Shown here: in pieces, positions 35,355-45,029 of the stretch
Layout: every line of letters starts with the position of its first letter
Position numbering within the stretch: position 1 is the stretch's first letter
Source: Weissella confusa
GTDB lineage: Bacteria; Bacillota; Bacilli; Lactobacillales; Lactobacillaceae
NCBI GenBank assembly: GCA_041871065.1
Contig: CP168942.1
Coordinates: 1,954,501 to 2,018,500 of the forward strand
Direction: 5' to 3'
Length of the DNA: 64,000 bases
Notes under the pieces: model-generated
What the model saw: only the letters and a program-made list of their open reading frames with translations
Told to the model about the DNA's origin: nothing
The model's database searches: none
Position numbers and translations under genes: made by a program

Positions 35355-38300
35355 TTAGCGTGTTGCTTGCTCATCTTCCTTGCGTCGACGCCAGAACGCC
35401 AACAAAAGACCGAACAAACCACTCGCAACCATGGCAGCAATCACAACCAAGAAGTCATTCTCAGTTACGCGACCTGTCAAATTCATTGCTTGCTTTGCAC
35501 TTTCCAAAGGCACAATTGAATCTTGAATGACAGCTGCCGTTTCAGGCAACTCAGTGATGCGTGCATCAGCTGTGTTAGCCGTCTTTGCTTGTTGCTCATT
35601 ACCAGCAGCTGCTAGTAGTGAAGCGTTGTTATCTGCATTTTGTGCAACACCTTGCGCTTGCCAAGCGACGTTTTGCGTCGTGTTAGCAGTTGCACTAGTT
35701 TGGCCTGCCGTTTGTGAACCAGTAACTTGTGCACCAGCCGTTTGACCAGCAACAGTTACGTTGTTCGCTTCAGAGCCATCGCGTGACTCGTTAGCTGGTC
35801 CAGCCACGTTCACTTGCTCACCTTGGGCACCGCTGTTGTTGTTAGCAGTTGCGCCAGATGTGTTCGTGTGGTCACCGTTTTGGTTGTTATCCGCAACAGA
35901 TGAACCAGGCTTGTTACCCTTGTCCGTGTTGTTTTGATCAGCACCATCATTTGCTGGTGCGAATGACACAACAAAGTCTTGGATGTCCATATCGTTTGGC
36001 GTAGCAGGCTCACCAAGAACCATGTACCCGGCAGTTGCCTTACCATTCTCATCCCAAGCCGTAGCTACGAACTTGGCGTCGCTTTGGTCAAAGGTTGATG
36101 GACCATCTTCCAATCCAACGTGGTCAAAGTAACCCGTCGCTTGAAGTGCTGCCATCAATGAGTCGTACGTCTTACCATCTGGTGCCTTAACCGTCATCTT
36201 TAGCTTGCCTTGCTCAGCCTTAGCTTGCAACTCAGCATCAACAGACTTGAAGTCATCAACGTTAATCTCGGCGTCAGACTTACCCATTACCGTACCGATA
36301 ACGTTGCCGTCTTCATCCTTAACTTGAATCTTTTGACCATCCAACGGTGCATAAACAACCTTCATTTGCGTGGTTCCCGCAGCAAAGGTTGGGTTCGCCT
36401 TAACGGCTTCTTCCAATGAAGCGTATTGCGTACCATCAGGTGCAACAACACGGTGGGCATAACCATCGATGTTCAAGTTTTGATCAACACGGTTCATAGC
36501 TTCAACAGCGTTCGTCACGTTAACCTTCGTATCCGTGTAACCCGTTGAAACAATGGATGCAAGCGTGGCATCATCCTTTTGCAACTTAGCCAAGGCATCA
36601 GCAACCGTCGTCAACTTTTGCGCGTTTGCGTTACCAGCAGCTGGCTCTTCGCCCTTATCGAAACCAGAATCAGTTCCCAACTTCACGACAACCTTGGCAG
36701 GATCTGGCGTGTACGTTACCAAGTAGTTCGTACCAGCAGGCACACCATCAACCGCAATCATGCCGTCAGTCAATGCTACTGCATTTCCTTGCGCATCCGT
36801 TACCGTAGCCGTGTAACCAGTCTTACCAGGCACTTGCACATTCTTAGCACCAGCTTGCACTGACACTTCAGCCGTTGGCAAGTACATCACCGTGACATCC
36901 CCATCAGCAGGCACATCCAACGTCTTACCATCAGTCGTCTTCGTTGACGTTCCGTCAGGCGTAATCGTCGTCTTAACACCATTTGGCGTCAACTCCGTGT
37001 ATTGTGCCGTTCCTGAACCGTCAGTCACAAAGATAAACGGCTTGTTACCATTCTTTGAAACTGTCACAACTTGGGCATCCTTAGCACCTGGCACGTTAGC
37101 CGTAGCCGTACCATTTGCGTCCTTGCTCATTTGCACAACCGTTTGCTTACCGTTATCGTCCGTCACAATCGCGAAGGCCGTATCACCGTCAGCAACCGTC
37201 GTTGAAACTTGCCCTGACTTAACTGGTGCTGCTGGTGTCTTCACAACATTGGCATCAGCCGGCTTTGACGTGGCAGTCAAAACGTTCATCGCGTTTTGCA
37301 AGTCCGTCATCGTCGTTGTGTCGTTGTTAGCCAACAAGTTCGTCACTTGCTTGCGCGCAGCAACCACATTCGTGTCTGTTGCATCAGCCGTTTGATCAAC
37401 CAACTTTTGCGCAGCCTCACGGGTCGTGTTCAACTTAGCCGTCATGTCATCCAAACGAGCTTGGATATCACTCATGCCTGAACGAAGCGTCGTTGCCGTC
37501 GTATCGTCTTGGCCGGCTGCGTTTTGCAAGTCCGTCACTTGTTGGTTAACATCACCAAGCTTGTTCTTCTTAGCCATTTCAACTTGGTCTTGCAAGTTGG
37601 CAGGCACCTTCACTGCATTGGCATCAGCGACCGCTTGCTTCAACGTTGCTTGCGCCGTAGCGACCGCGTTATCGTAAGCCGTCTTAGCCGTGTCAGCATC
37701 ACCATCGTTGTTCAGTGCATCGTCAACCGCCTTCTTGGCAGCTGTTACGTCAGCATCGTCAGATACGTTCGTTGGCACAACCGTTGCATCGGCCGTTTGC
37801 AACTTAGCAACTGCCTTCGCAACATCAGTGGCTGTACCCGTCTTTGCAGCATCCTTAACCGCTGCAACACGGTTCTTTACGTCGTCATTGTCACCGTTCT
37901 TCACAGCCACAACCGCGTCGTCGGCCTTATCAACTGCCGTTTGGCGAACATCATCAACTGCCTTGATATCATCTTGCAATTGCTTGCGAGCGTCATCAAT
38001 AGCAGTCTTCGTTGCCGTCTTATCAGCCGTCAACTCGTTCAAATGATCGATGTCGTTTTGAATAGCCGTCATGTCTTGATCTGCATACTTAGGTGCGTCA
38101 TCGTTCCATGATGATTCATCATCAGAAGCGCCGTCCTTCGTTGTTTGCAAGGCCTTCTTGGCATCCGCAACGGCCGTCGTCAACTTGTCTGTTGCCTTGG
38201 TCAACTTGTCCGTGTCCAAACCATCAGCGTTCAAGATATCGTTAACAGCCTTCTTGGCAGCGTTAACATCAGCATCATCTGAAATGTTAGCAGCCACAAT

Positions 38301-39404
38301 CGTATCAACCGCTGTCTTTACCTTGTTGATTGCCGTTTCGATGGCCTTCTTCGTACCGTTGGCAATTGCACCCTTCAACGTATCAACCGTCGTCTTAACT
38401 TCGGCATCGTCGTTATCTGCGTTTGCATCAACCGTATCGTTACCATCATCCACTGCGCCATCACGGGCACCCGTTACAACTGCAATATCCTTGCGCAATT
38501 GCTCGCGCGCGTCATCGATGTCAGACTTCGTAGCATTCTTGTCAGCCACCAAATCGTTCAACTTCTTAACGTCATTTTGGATATCGTCAGTATCTTGGTC
38601 CGTGTATAGTGAGGCAGCCTTATCCCAAGCTGAAGTGTCGTCGTTGGCGTCTTGCTTCGCATCAGCCAACTTCGTCTTAGCTTGTTCAATAGCGTTGTCA
38701 TAAGTAGCCTTAGCCTTGGCAACGTCACCATCGTTCTTCAATGCATCATCAACAGCGGTCTTAGCAGCCGTCACATCAGCATCATCTGAAACGTTTGTTG
38801 GCACAACCGTTGCGTCAGCCGTTTGCAACTTAGCAACTGCCTTGGCAATATCTGAAGCCGTACCAGTCTTCATAGCGTTATCAACCGCTGCTTGGTAGTT
38901 CTTCACGTCGTCGTTGTCGCCATTTACAACTGCCTTGTCAGCATCGTCAGCCGTCTTAACCGCTACATCGCGAACACTAGCAACCGTCTTGATGTCATCT
39001 TGCAATTGCTTGCGAGCTGCATCAATGGTCTTCTTCATTGCCGTCTTGTCAGACGTCAATTCGTTCAAGTGGTCAATGTCGTTTTGAATAGCCGTCGTTG
39101 TTTGATCGGCATACTTAGGGGCATCAGCAGTCCATGACTTCTCATCGTTAGCTGCGCCATCCTTCGTATCTGCCAAATCCTTTTGTGCCTTGGCAACGGC
39201 CGTGTTGAAATTATCAACTGCGTTTTGTACGACAGTCTTATCCAACTTAGGGGCGTTCAAAGCATCGTTAACCGCCTTCTTCGCGTCAGCCACATCATCA
39301 GAATCTGAGATATTTGGCACAACAACCGTATCAACGGCTGTCTTAACGTTTTCGATGGCTGTCTTGATGTCAGAAGCCGTTCCGTTATCAAGGGCGTCAT
39401 TCAA
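35355..39404 (-). CDS. Giant surface adhesin, 3' part (stalk repeats and wall anchor), separated by a frameshift
   Basis: Continues the adhesin begun at 44941. The open frame carries 1349 residues from its first ATG and can be read upstream to about 39468, where it joins the 5' part after a one-base correction; on its own it has no ribosome site and no signal peptide. Order: four helical units of about 171 residues arranged as two 342-residue super-repeats, a beta-rich region of about 400 residues, an Asn/Ala/Thr/Gly-rich spacer, then LPETA (35535-35549), a 28-residue spacer, a membrane helix and RRRKEDEQ. If unrepaired, the fragment would be neither exported nor anchored. Confidence 0.8.
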   Translation of the reverse strand: MNDALDNGTASDIKTAIENVKTAVDTVVVPNISDSDDVADAKKAVNDALNAPKLDKTVVQNAVDNFNTAVAKAQKDLADTKDGAANDEKSWTADAPKYADQTTTAIQNDIDHLNELTSDKTAMKKTIDAARKQLQDDIKTVASVRDVAVKTADDADKAVVNGDNDDVKNYQAAVDNAMKTGTASDIAKAVAKLQTADATVVPTNVSDDADVTAAKTAVDDALKNDGDVAKAKATYDNAIEQAKTKLADAKQDANDDTSAWDKAASLYTDQDTDDIQNDVKKLNDLVADKNATKSDIDDAREQLRKDIAVVTGARDGAVDDGNDTVDANADNDDAEVKTTVDTLKGAIANGTKKAIETAINKVKTAVDTIVAANISDDADVNAAKKAVNDILNADGLDTDKLTKATDKLTTAVADAKKALQTTKDGASDDESSWNDDAPKYADQDMTAIQNDIDHLNELTADKTATKTAIDDARKQLQDDIKAVDDVRQTAVDKADDAVVAVKNGDNDDVKNRVAAVKDAAKTGTATDVAKAVAKLQTADATVVPTNVSDDADVTAAKKAVDDALNNDGDADTAKTAYDNAVATAQATLKQAVADANAVKVPANLQDQVEMAKKNKLGDVNQQVTDLQNAAGQDDTTATTLRSGMSDIQARLDDMTAKLNTTREAAQKLVDQTADATDTNVVAARKQVTNLLANNDTTTMTDLQNAMNVLTATSKPADANVVKTPAAPVKSGQVSTTVADGDTAFAIVTDDNGKQTVVQMSKDANGTATANVPGAKDAQVVTVSKNGNKPFIFVTDGSGTAQYTELTPNGVKTTITPDGTSTKTTDGKTLDVPADGDVTVMYLPTAEVSVQAGAKNVQVPGKTGYTATVTDAQGNAVALTDGMIAVDGVPAGTNYLVTYTPDPAKVVVKLGTDSGFDKGEEPAAGNANAQKLTTVADALAKLQKDDATLASIVSTGYTDTKVNVTNAVEAMNRVDQNLNIDGYAHRVVAPDGTQYASLEEAVKANPTFAAGTTQMKVVYAPLDGQKIQVKDEDGNVIGTVMGKSDAEINVDDFKSVDAELQAKAEQGKLKMTVKAPDGKTYDSLMAALQATGYFDHVGLEDGPSTFDQSDAKFVATAWDENGKATAGYMVLGEPATPNDMDIQDFVVSFAPANDGADQNNTDKGNKPGSSVADNNQNGDHTNTSGATANNNSGAQGEQVNVAGPANESRDGSEANNVTVAGQTAGAQVTGSQTAGQTSATANTTQNVAWQAQGVAQNADNNASLLAAAGNEQQAKTANTADARITELPETAAVIQDSIVPLESAKQAMNLTGRVTENDFLVVIAAMVASGLFGLLLAFWRRRKEDEQATR

Positions 39405-39690
39405 CTTACCAACCGTCTTTGTAACTTCGGCATCACCGTTGTCCTTGTTGGCGTCGGCAGTGTTCTTACGTCAGTAACGGCATCGTTACGAACACCCTTC
39501 ACAACGTCGATGTCGTCTTGCAATTGCTTGCGAGCGTCATCGATTTGCTTCTTGGTAGCCGTCTTGTCGGCCGTCAAACCATTCAACGTATCAATATCCT
39601 TTTGGATAGCGCTAGTCACGTCAGTTTGATCTGCGTAAAGTGATGAAATCTTATCCCAAGCAGTAACATCACCCTTGGCACCAGTCTTGG
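37640..39690 (-). repeat. Two tandem 1026-bp (342-codon) super-repeats in the adhesin
   Basis: Blocks recur at exactly 1026 bases: GTTGGCACAACCGTTGC at 37771 and 38797, and TTTTGAATAGCCGTC around 38061 and 39087. Each super-repeat contains two related units of about 513-519 bp (residue pattern ...ARKQLQDDI... then ...SDDADVTAAK...). The frameshift lies inside the second super-repeat. Outer limits are approximate. Confidence 0.8.
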
Positions 39691-42600
39691 CATCGTTCAA
39701 CTTCGTCTTCAAACCTGACAAGATACCATCAATAATATCTTGGTCATGTTGGATTTGCTTCAACGTCGTTGCGTCATCACCAACCTTAGTTGCCAAATCT
39801 GCAATCGTGTCCGTCAACTTTTGACGATCATCTGCTGGCAAATCAGCAATTTGATCCGTCAAGTTTGCTGGTTCTTCCGTCGTCGCGTTTGACTTAGCCG
39901 TTGCCAAAGCAGTTGCTGCAGCTGACTTTGCACTATCAAGTGCCGTTGCAACAGATGACAAAGCAGCTGACGTCACTGCACCCGAGTTCAAAGCTGAAAC
40001 GTAAGCTGATTCAGCTGACATAACAGCGTCGTCATCTGCGACATTTGCTGCGACTGAAGTTGACGTTGCCAACTTCAAGGCCGTGCTTGCTGAAGCAACC
40101 ATTGATGACGTTGCGGCTGAATTAGCAGCGACGCTCGTCAAGATTGAAGCCATTGAGTTAACGATGTCATTACCAGTTGCCTTTGAAGCAGTTACTGAGG
40201 CAGCTGACTTTGCATCTGACAAAACAGCCTTGTATGACTTAACAGCTGAATCATAAGCTGACAAAGCTGAACTCATGTCAGTTGCCTTAACGCCGGTTGA
40301 CTTGGCTCCCAATGAGTTCAAGTCTGACACAACGGCTGCCATTGACGCATCTTCTTGATCAGTCAAGTTGCTATCAATAACCGCTACCTTAGCGGCACTC
40401 TTCATGCTGTTCAACGTTGACGTTGCAGCTGACGTTGCGGCTGAAAGGGCCTTGTTTACCGTAGCAAGTTCATCTGGTGTCTTGGCACCTGACTTCAATG
40501 CTGAAACATAGGCTGTTTCGGCTGACTTAACTGCTGCGTCATCAGTAATATCTGAATCAACAACCGTTGACGTTGCCAACTTCAAGGCCGCGCTCGCTGA
40601 AGCAACCATTGATGACGTTGCGGCTGAATTAGCAGCGATGCTCGTCAAAATTGACGCCATTGAGTTAACAATGTCATTTCCTGTCGTCTTTGAAGCAGTT
40701 ACTGAAGCAACTGACTTCGCATCTGACAAGACCGTCTTATATGACGCAACAGCTGAGTTGTATGCTGACAAAGCTGAGCTCATGTCAGCAACCTTTACGC
40801 CATTTGACTTGGCTCCCAATGAGTTCAACTTAGTAACAATAGATGCCATTGAAGCATCTTCTTGGTCAGTCAAATTGCTGTCAACGACCGCTACTGAAGC
40901 AGCGCTCTTCATGTTGCTCAAAGCTGACGTCGCTGCTGACGTTGCAACAGAAAGTGCCAATGATACTGATGACAATGCATCTGACGTTGTGGCGCCTGAG
41001 TTCAAAGCTGACGCATAATCTGTCTCGGCATTCTTAACCGCTACATCATCAGCAATATCTGAATCAACAACCGTTGACGTTGCTAACTTCAAAGCCGTAC
41101 TTGCTGAAGCAACCATTGATAGCGTTGCATCTGAGTTAGCAGCCACGCTCTTCAATACAGATGCCATTGAGTTAACAATGTCATTACCCGTCGTCTTAGC
41201 AGTTGAAGCAGCTGATGTCTTAGCCGTGTTCAAAACTGACGTAAAGTGTGACAATGAATCACTCAAAACGGCCATCTCTGAGTCCAATGCACTCTTCGTG
41301 TAGATTGAATCTGCACCCATTGATTGCACCTTTGCCAATTCTGAGTTCAACGCTGAGTTACCCTCAGTTTGATCAGCAATGTTGCTTGGAATTGCGTATG
41401 ATGCTGCTGACTTCTTAGCAGCAGTCAATTCAGTGTTAGCCGTAGAAACTGCAACGCTCAATGCTGAAGATGCTGACGCAATATCCTTACCAGCAATCAG
41501 GTCTGAAGCGAATGCTGATTCAGCAGACTTAACAGCAGTGTTATCTTCAACAACTGAAGAAACCGGCGTGTCAATTGCTGATTGCAATGCACCAACAGCC
41601 GTCGCCAATGAAGCTGACGTTACACCACTTGAAGTTGCCAAAGCTGATACGTAACTTGCAATTGAAGAAACGTAGCTAGACATTGATGTCGTCTTCATGT
41701 CTGGGTTTGCCAATGATGACAAAACAGAGTCAGCGTTCACAACCGCAGTACGGTTTTCGATTTCAGTCTTAGTAGCTGAACTGTTGCTCAAAGTAGAGCG
41801 CAATGCTGAAACAGCATCTGACAAATCGCCAGCCAGGCTTGCTGTACCTAGTGACGTCAAAACTGAGCTAGCAGCCAAACTCTTTTCGGTACGTGCAGCA
41901 GAGAATCCTGACAAAGCACTAGACAAGATGCTCATTTGATCAACCAATTGTGACTTCGTGTACGTTGAATCGGCACCCATACTGTTCGTCTTAGTTACAA
42001 TTGCAGCCAAGCTTGAGCTAGCTTCACTGTTAATTTGATCCAACAAGTTGCTTGGTACAGCGTCGTTCTTGGCCTTAGTCTCAGCCTCTTGCAAAGCAGT
42101 ATTAGCGTTAGCAACGGCGTCTTGCAAAGCCTTCAAACTATCTGTTGTGTCCTTACCAGTTGCAAGGTCATTGGCATAGTTAGTTTGTGCCTTTTGCACA
42201 TCACCGTCGTCCAAAACGTTCTTATTAACAACGTTTTCAACCGCTGTCGCAAGTGCTACACGTGCATCGTCAAGATCAGTTGCGCTGGCCTTATCCATGC
42301 CACCATCTACCAAATCATTCAAACGCTTCGTTGCTGCTGCAACTGCTACATCATCGTTGCTTGCTTGTTCGTCAGTTGCCATATCGGCCAACAAAACTGA
42401 ACGCTTGTAAACGATATCTGCAGTCGTTGAAGTCTTGTCCGCAATCGCTTCATCCAATGCCTTCTTGGCTTCTTGAACCTTCGTTCCCATCTCGGCTGTT
42501 ACTGAGTTACTTGTCGTTTGGCCTTCAAGTTCAGCACGCGTGTGGGCGATGTCTTCATCCTTATCAGTTGTGTTAGCGTCTGAGAATGACGTTACAGCGC

Positions 42601-44941
42601 TGGTCAACTTTGTTGCGTCGTCTGCCATCGCAGTTGCACTGGCTGCGCTCTTCTCCAACGCAGTCAACGTTGATGTTACCGCATTAACAGTGTCTAGCGC
42701 CGATATCTTCTTTGCGTCAGTATCTGTCTTAAGTTGGTCAATAATACCTTGAACCTTGGTAGACATACCTTGCAATTGCTTGATTGCTTGATTGATATCA
42801 GACTTATCTTGGTCAGTCTTAGCATTCTTCAAAGCGTCTTGAGCAGTCGTGATACTTGCATCAATACTGTCCTTGGCTTTTTGAGCAGTCGTTACTTGTG
42901 CATCAAAATCATCTTGGTTAGTCGTATAAATTACAGTAAGGGTCTTGTCCGTTCCAGCAACAGCTGACAACTTGCTTGATGAATCAATCTTGAAGCCCTT
43001 AATTTCAGGTGCGTCATAGTTTGAGACATAGTGACCGTCAGTCGCTGCTACAGTATCCTTACCACCATTAATTTGAACAGTTTCACCGGCCAACGCAGTA
43101 ACAGTGTTCGTCTGTACCAGGCTAGTTGGGTCCTTCTTGAATTGATAGTTCACTTGAACATCATCAGTAACGTTAGTTCCACGGAAGTAAGAAATACCAC
43201 CGAAGAATGATTGTCCATTACCACCGTTACCTGCAAACAAACCGATAGACATTTCTTGTTGAACAATTACATTGCTCGTAACGGTGCTCAATAGGTACTT
43301 GGCCTTTGTTGCTGCTGTTGCGTTCACAGCAATGGCATCCGCGTTTGCGTACTCAGTATACGTTAGCGTGGCATTCACATACTGTTCTCCATTGATAGTT
43401 GTCATCTTTAAGGTACCATCAGCATTTTTCTGTGGTACCCATAGGTAATCAAAATAAACACCCTTACTTAGATAATTTTGAATAGCCGTATACTTGTCTG
43501 AGTCAGATCCGACATATGTTGCGTTTGATGCAGTGCTAGACACAGATATCTTGTTTCCATTACCGTCATACGCTTCTTTGGCATAGGCATATCCAGTCTG
43601 ATCATTAACATTTTTAGTAACTGCATTACCTTCAATGTTTTTCGAGCCATTCACACCATTAATAGTGTTTGCAGTACTATTGTCGGCGTAGAGCGCCCCG
43701 TTAGCATTAGTTTGTCGAACGTGGACCAAAAGTGGATCGATGTCACCCTGACGAGCAATGTACAAGTCTCGTCCCGCAATAACGGCATTTGGTACACCTT
43801 CAATACCATCACTCAAGTTCAGAGTAGCCAACTTAGGTCCCATTTTCAAAGTTCCCATATCTGTTGGTTCGGCTGTTGTCATAATCACACCAACAGCTTG
43901 ACCTCCACCATACATTCCGTTACTAACACCTTGACCACTGGTATAAAGGTTAGACTTCGATCCAGTAGTACCGTCTGCCAAAATAGGCAAAAGTACATAC
44001 CCACCACGAATTTCAAACTCATTAGTTGTTTTTAGTTTAGAACCATATGCTAAAGTTCCACCTTCGTTAGAAATTTGTGGCGTGATGGCTTTCCAGTCGA
44101 TACTATTTTCCTTACCTGGCAACAAACTTGAGACAACACTATCTGCTACTGAGTTTGCAACGGACACAACGCTCTGCAGGTCAGTCGCATTTGATACTGT
44201 TGATGCCTTGTAACTATTATTCCAAGTAACATCTCCCGTGATATCACCCGTTTGCTTAAAGTTAGGGTTTACATTCGTGTTACCATCAGAACCAGAACCG
44301 ATATACGTAAATTGAGACTTTGCGACAGCGTTTGAAGTAGCCACGTGCTCAGATGCTGCCAAAGATCCTGGCTTCGTAATCGTCCAATCTGCACTTGATG
44401 GTGTGGCATTATACGTTGAAACATTAGTGTTAGCTGATGCTGGCGTTTGCACATCTTGATTAGCATCAGTTGACGTGCCCAAAGCATACGCCTTGCGCAC
44501 ATTACCATCGGCGTCCACATCATCTTGCACCTTCACTGCATCAGTTGGCACAACAACACTACTTGCTAGTGATTGTGACGCACTCAAAGAAGCTTCTGCT
44601 GAAACAACAGACGCTGACGTTGAAACTGATACCGGTGCAACTGAGCTTGCTGATGAGGCTGAAACTTCAGCGCTCACTGAAGAAGCGGGTGCTACTGATG
44701 CACTCGCGCTATCTAATACAACTGAGTCAGTTGGGGTGCTAACCTCAGCTGTTACTGAACTTTCTGATGCTGGAACCACAGCATCGACGCTATCAGCAGA
44801 TGCGTCCGCTGACAACATTAAAAGCCCCCCTAACAATGATACCGTGGCCATTCCAGCGACTACCCAACGCTTACCGGCCTTGTACATCTTGTAGTGAGAC
44901 TTTACCTCATAGTTACCCTTATTAATATTCATTTGTCGCAT
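39401..44941 (-). CDS. Giant surface adhesin with KxYKxGKxW signal, 5' part, ends at a frameshift
   Basis: A 1846-residue reading frame. The KxYKxGKxW-type signal peptide (HYKMYKAGKRWVVAG, about residues 17-31) and its hydrophobic core indicate export; a Ser/Ala/Val-rich linker follows to about residue 170, then a globular region to about 690 rich in G, N and aromatic residues (possible ligand-binding domain, not identified), then helical stalk units including three 169-residue repeats. AAGGA lies 9 bases before the ATG. The last 22 residues after about position 1824 are out of frame. With one added base near 39466 the gene spans 35355-44941 as 3195 codons plus stop. Confidence 0.82.
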   Translation of the reverse strand: MRQMNINKGNYEVKSHYKMYKAGKRWVVAGMATVSLLGGLLMLSADASADSVDAVVPASESSVTAEVSTPTDSVVLDSASASVAPASSVSAEVSASSASSVAPVSVSTSASVVSAEASLSASQSLASSVVVPTDAVKVQDDVDADGNVRKAYALGTSTDANQDVQTPASANTNVSTYNATPSSADWTITKPGSLAASEHVATSNAVAKSQFTYIGSGSDGNTNVNPNFKQTGDITGDVTWNNSYKASTVSNATDLQSVVSVANSVADSVVSSLLPGKENSIDWKAITPQISNEGGTLAYGSKLKTTNEFEIRGGYVLLPILADGTTGSKSNLYTSGQGVSNGMYGGGQAVGVIMTTAEPTDMGTLKMGPKLATLNLSDGIEGVPNAVIAGRDLYIARQGDIDPLLVHVRQTNANGALYADNSTANTINGVNGSKNIEGNAVTKNVNDQTGYAYAKEAYDGNGNKISVSSTASNATYVGSDSDKYTAIQNYLSKGVYFDYLWVPQKNADGTLKMTTINGEQYVNATLTYTEYANADAIAVNATAATKAKYLLSTVTSNVIVQQEMSIGLFAGNGGNGQSFFGGISYFRGTNVTDDVQVNYQFKKDPTSLVQTNTVTALAGETVQINGGKDTVAATDGHYVSNYDAPEIKGFKIDSSSKLSAVAGTDKTLTVIYTTNQDDFDAQVTTAQKAKDSIDASITTAQDALKNAKTDQDKSDINQAIKQLQGMSTKVQGIIDQLKTDTDAKKISALDTVNAVTSTLTALEKSAASATAMADDATKLTSAVTSFSDANTTDKDEDIAHTRAELEGQTTSNSVTAEMGTKVQEAKKALDEAIADKTSTTADIVYKRSVLLADMATDEQASNDDVAVAAATKRLNDLVDGGMDKASATDLDDARVALATAVENVVNKNVLDDGDVQKAQTNYANDLATGKDTTDSLKALQDAVANANTALQEAETKAKNDAVPSNLLDQINSEASSSLAAIVTKTNSMGADSTYTKSQLVDQMSILSSALSGFSAARTEKSLAASSVLTSLGTASLAGDLSDAVSALRSTLSNSSATKTEIENRTAVVNADSVLSSLANPDMKTTSMSSYVSSIASYVSALATSSGVTSASLATAVGALQSAIDTPVSSVVEDNTAVKSAESAFASDLIAGKDIASASSALSVAVSTANTELTAAKKSAASYAIPSNIADQTEGNSALNSELAKVQSMGADSIYTKSALDSEMAVLSDSLSHFTSVLNTAKTSAASTAKTTGNDIVNSMASVLKSVAANSDATLSMVASASTALKLATSTVVDSDIADDVAVKNAETDYASALNSGATTSDALSSVSLALSVATSAATSALSNMKSAASVAVVDSNLTDQEDASMASIVTKLNSLGAKSNGVKVADMSSALSAYNSAVASYKTVLSDAKSVASVTASKTTGNDIVNSMASILTSIAANSAATSSMVASASAALKLATSTVVDSDITDDAAVKSAETAYVSALKSGAKTPDELATVNKALSAATSAATSTLNSMKSAAKVAVIDSNLTDQEDASMAAVVSDLNSLGAKSTGVKATDMSSALSAYDSAVKSYKAVLSDAKSAASVTASKATGNDIVNSMASILTSVAANSAATSSMVASASTALKLATSTSVAANVADDDAVMSAESAYVSALNSGAVTSAALSSVATALDSAKSAAATALATAKSNATTEEPANLTDQIADLPADDRQKLTDTIADLATKVGDDATTLKQIQHDQDIIDGILSGLKTKLNDAKTGAKGDVTAWDKISSLYADQTDVTSAIQKDIDTLNGLTADKTATKKQIDDARKQLQDDIDVVKGVRNDAVTDVRTLPTPTRTTVMPKLQRRLVS
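39850..42037 (-). repeat. Tandem 507-bp (169-codon) repeats in the adhesin stalk
   Basis: The segment ATTGATGACGTTGCGGCTGA starts at 40101 and 40608, with a diverged copy at 41115; the TTGATCAG/TTGGTCAG block recurs at about 40357, 40864 and 41371. Spacing is exactly 507 bases each time. A fourth, longer and diverged unit extends to about 42037. DNA identity between the first two units is high. Confidence 0.82.
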
Positions 44942-44986
44942 GACACAACGTCCTTCTTACTTCTCTCTTACTCTTTATAAGCATTT

Positions 44987-45016
44987 ATTGTAAGGTCGAA
45001 TTATGAAGAAAATGTG
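44987..45016 (-). promoter_or_regulatory. Adhesin promoter with a 15-bp box shared with dacA
   Basis: Minus strand CACATTTTCTTCATA (45002-45016) is followed after 9 bases by TACAAT (44987-44992) as -10, with no normal -35. The identical 15 bases at the identical distance lie before dacA. Read on the plus strand it is TATGAA-N5-TGTGAA, an 11-bp-spaced half-site pattern like those of OmpR-type response regulators (inference). Confidence 0.55.
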
Positions 45017-45029
45017 AATTTCAAGCGTT

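Noticed and set aside
37640..42037. CRISPR array
   Set aside because: The repeats are 507 and 1026 bp, in frame and coding, without short direct repeats and unique spacers; no cas genes are present.
35520..44890. Many long plus-strand open frames opposite the adhesin
   Set aside because: They are the antisense of a low-complexity, Ala/Ser/Thr/Asp-rich repeat gene, which suppresses stop codons; they lack ribosome sites and have biased, repetitive composition.
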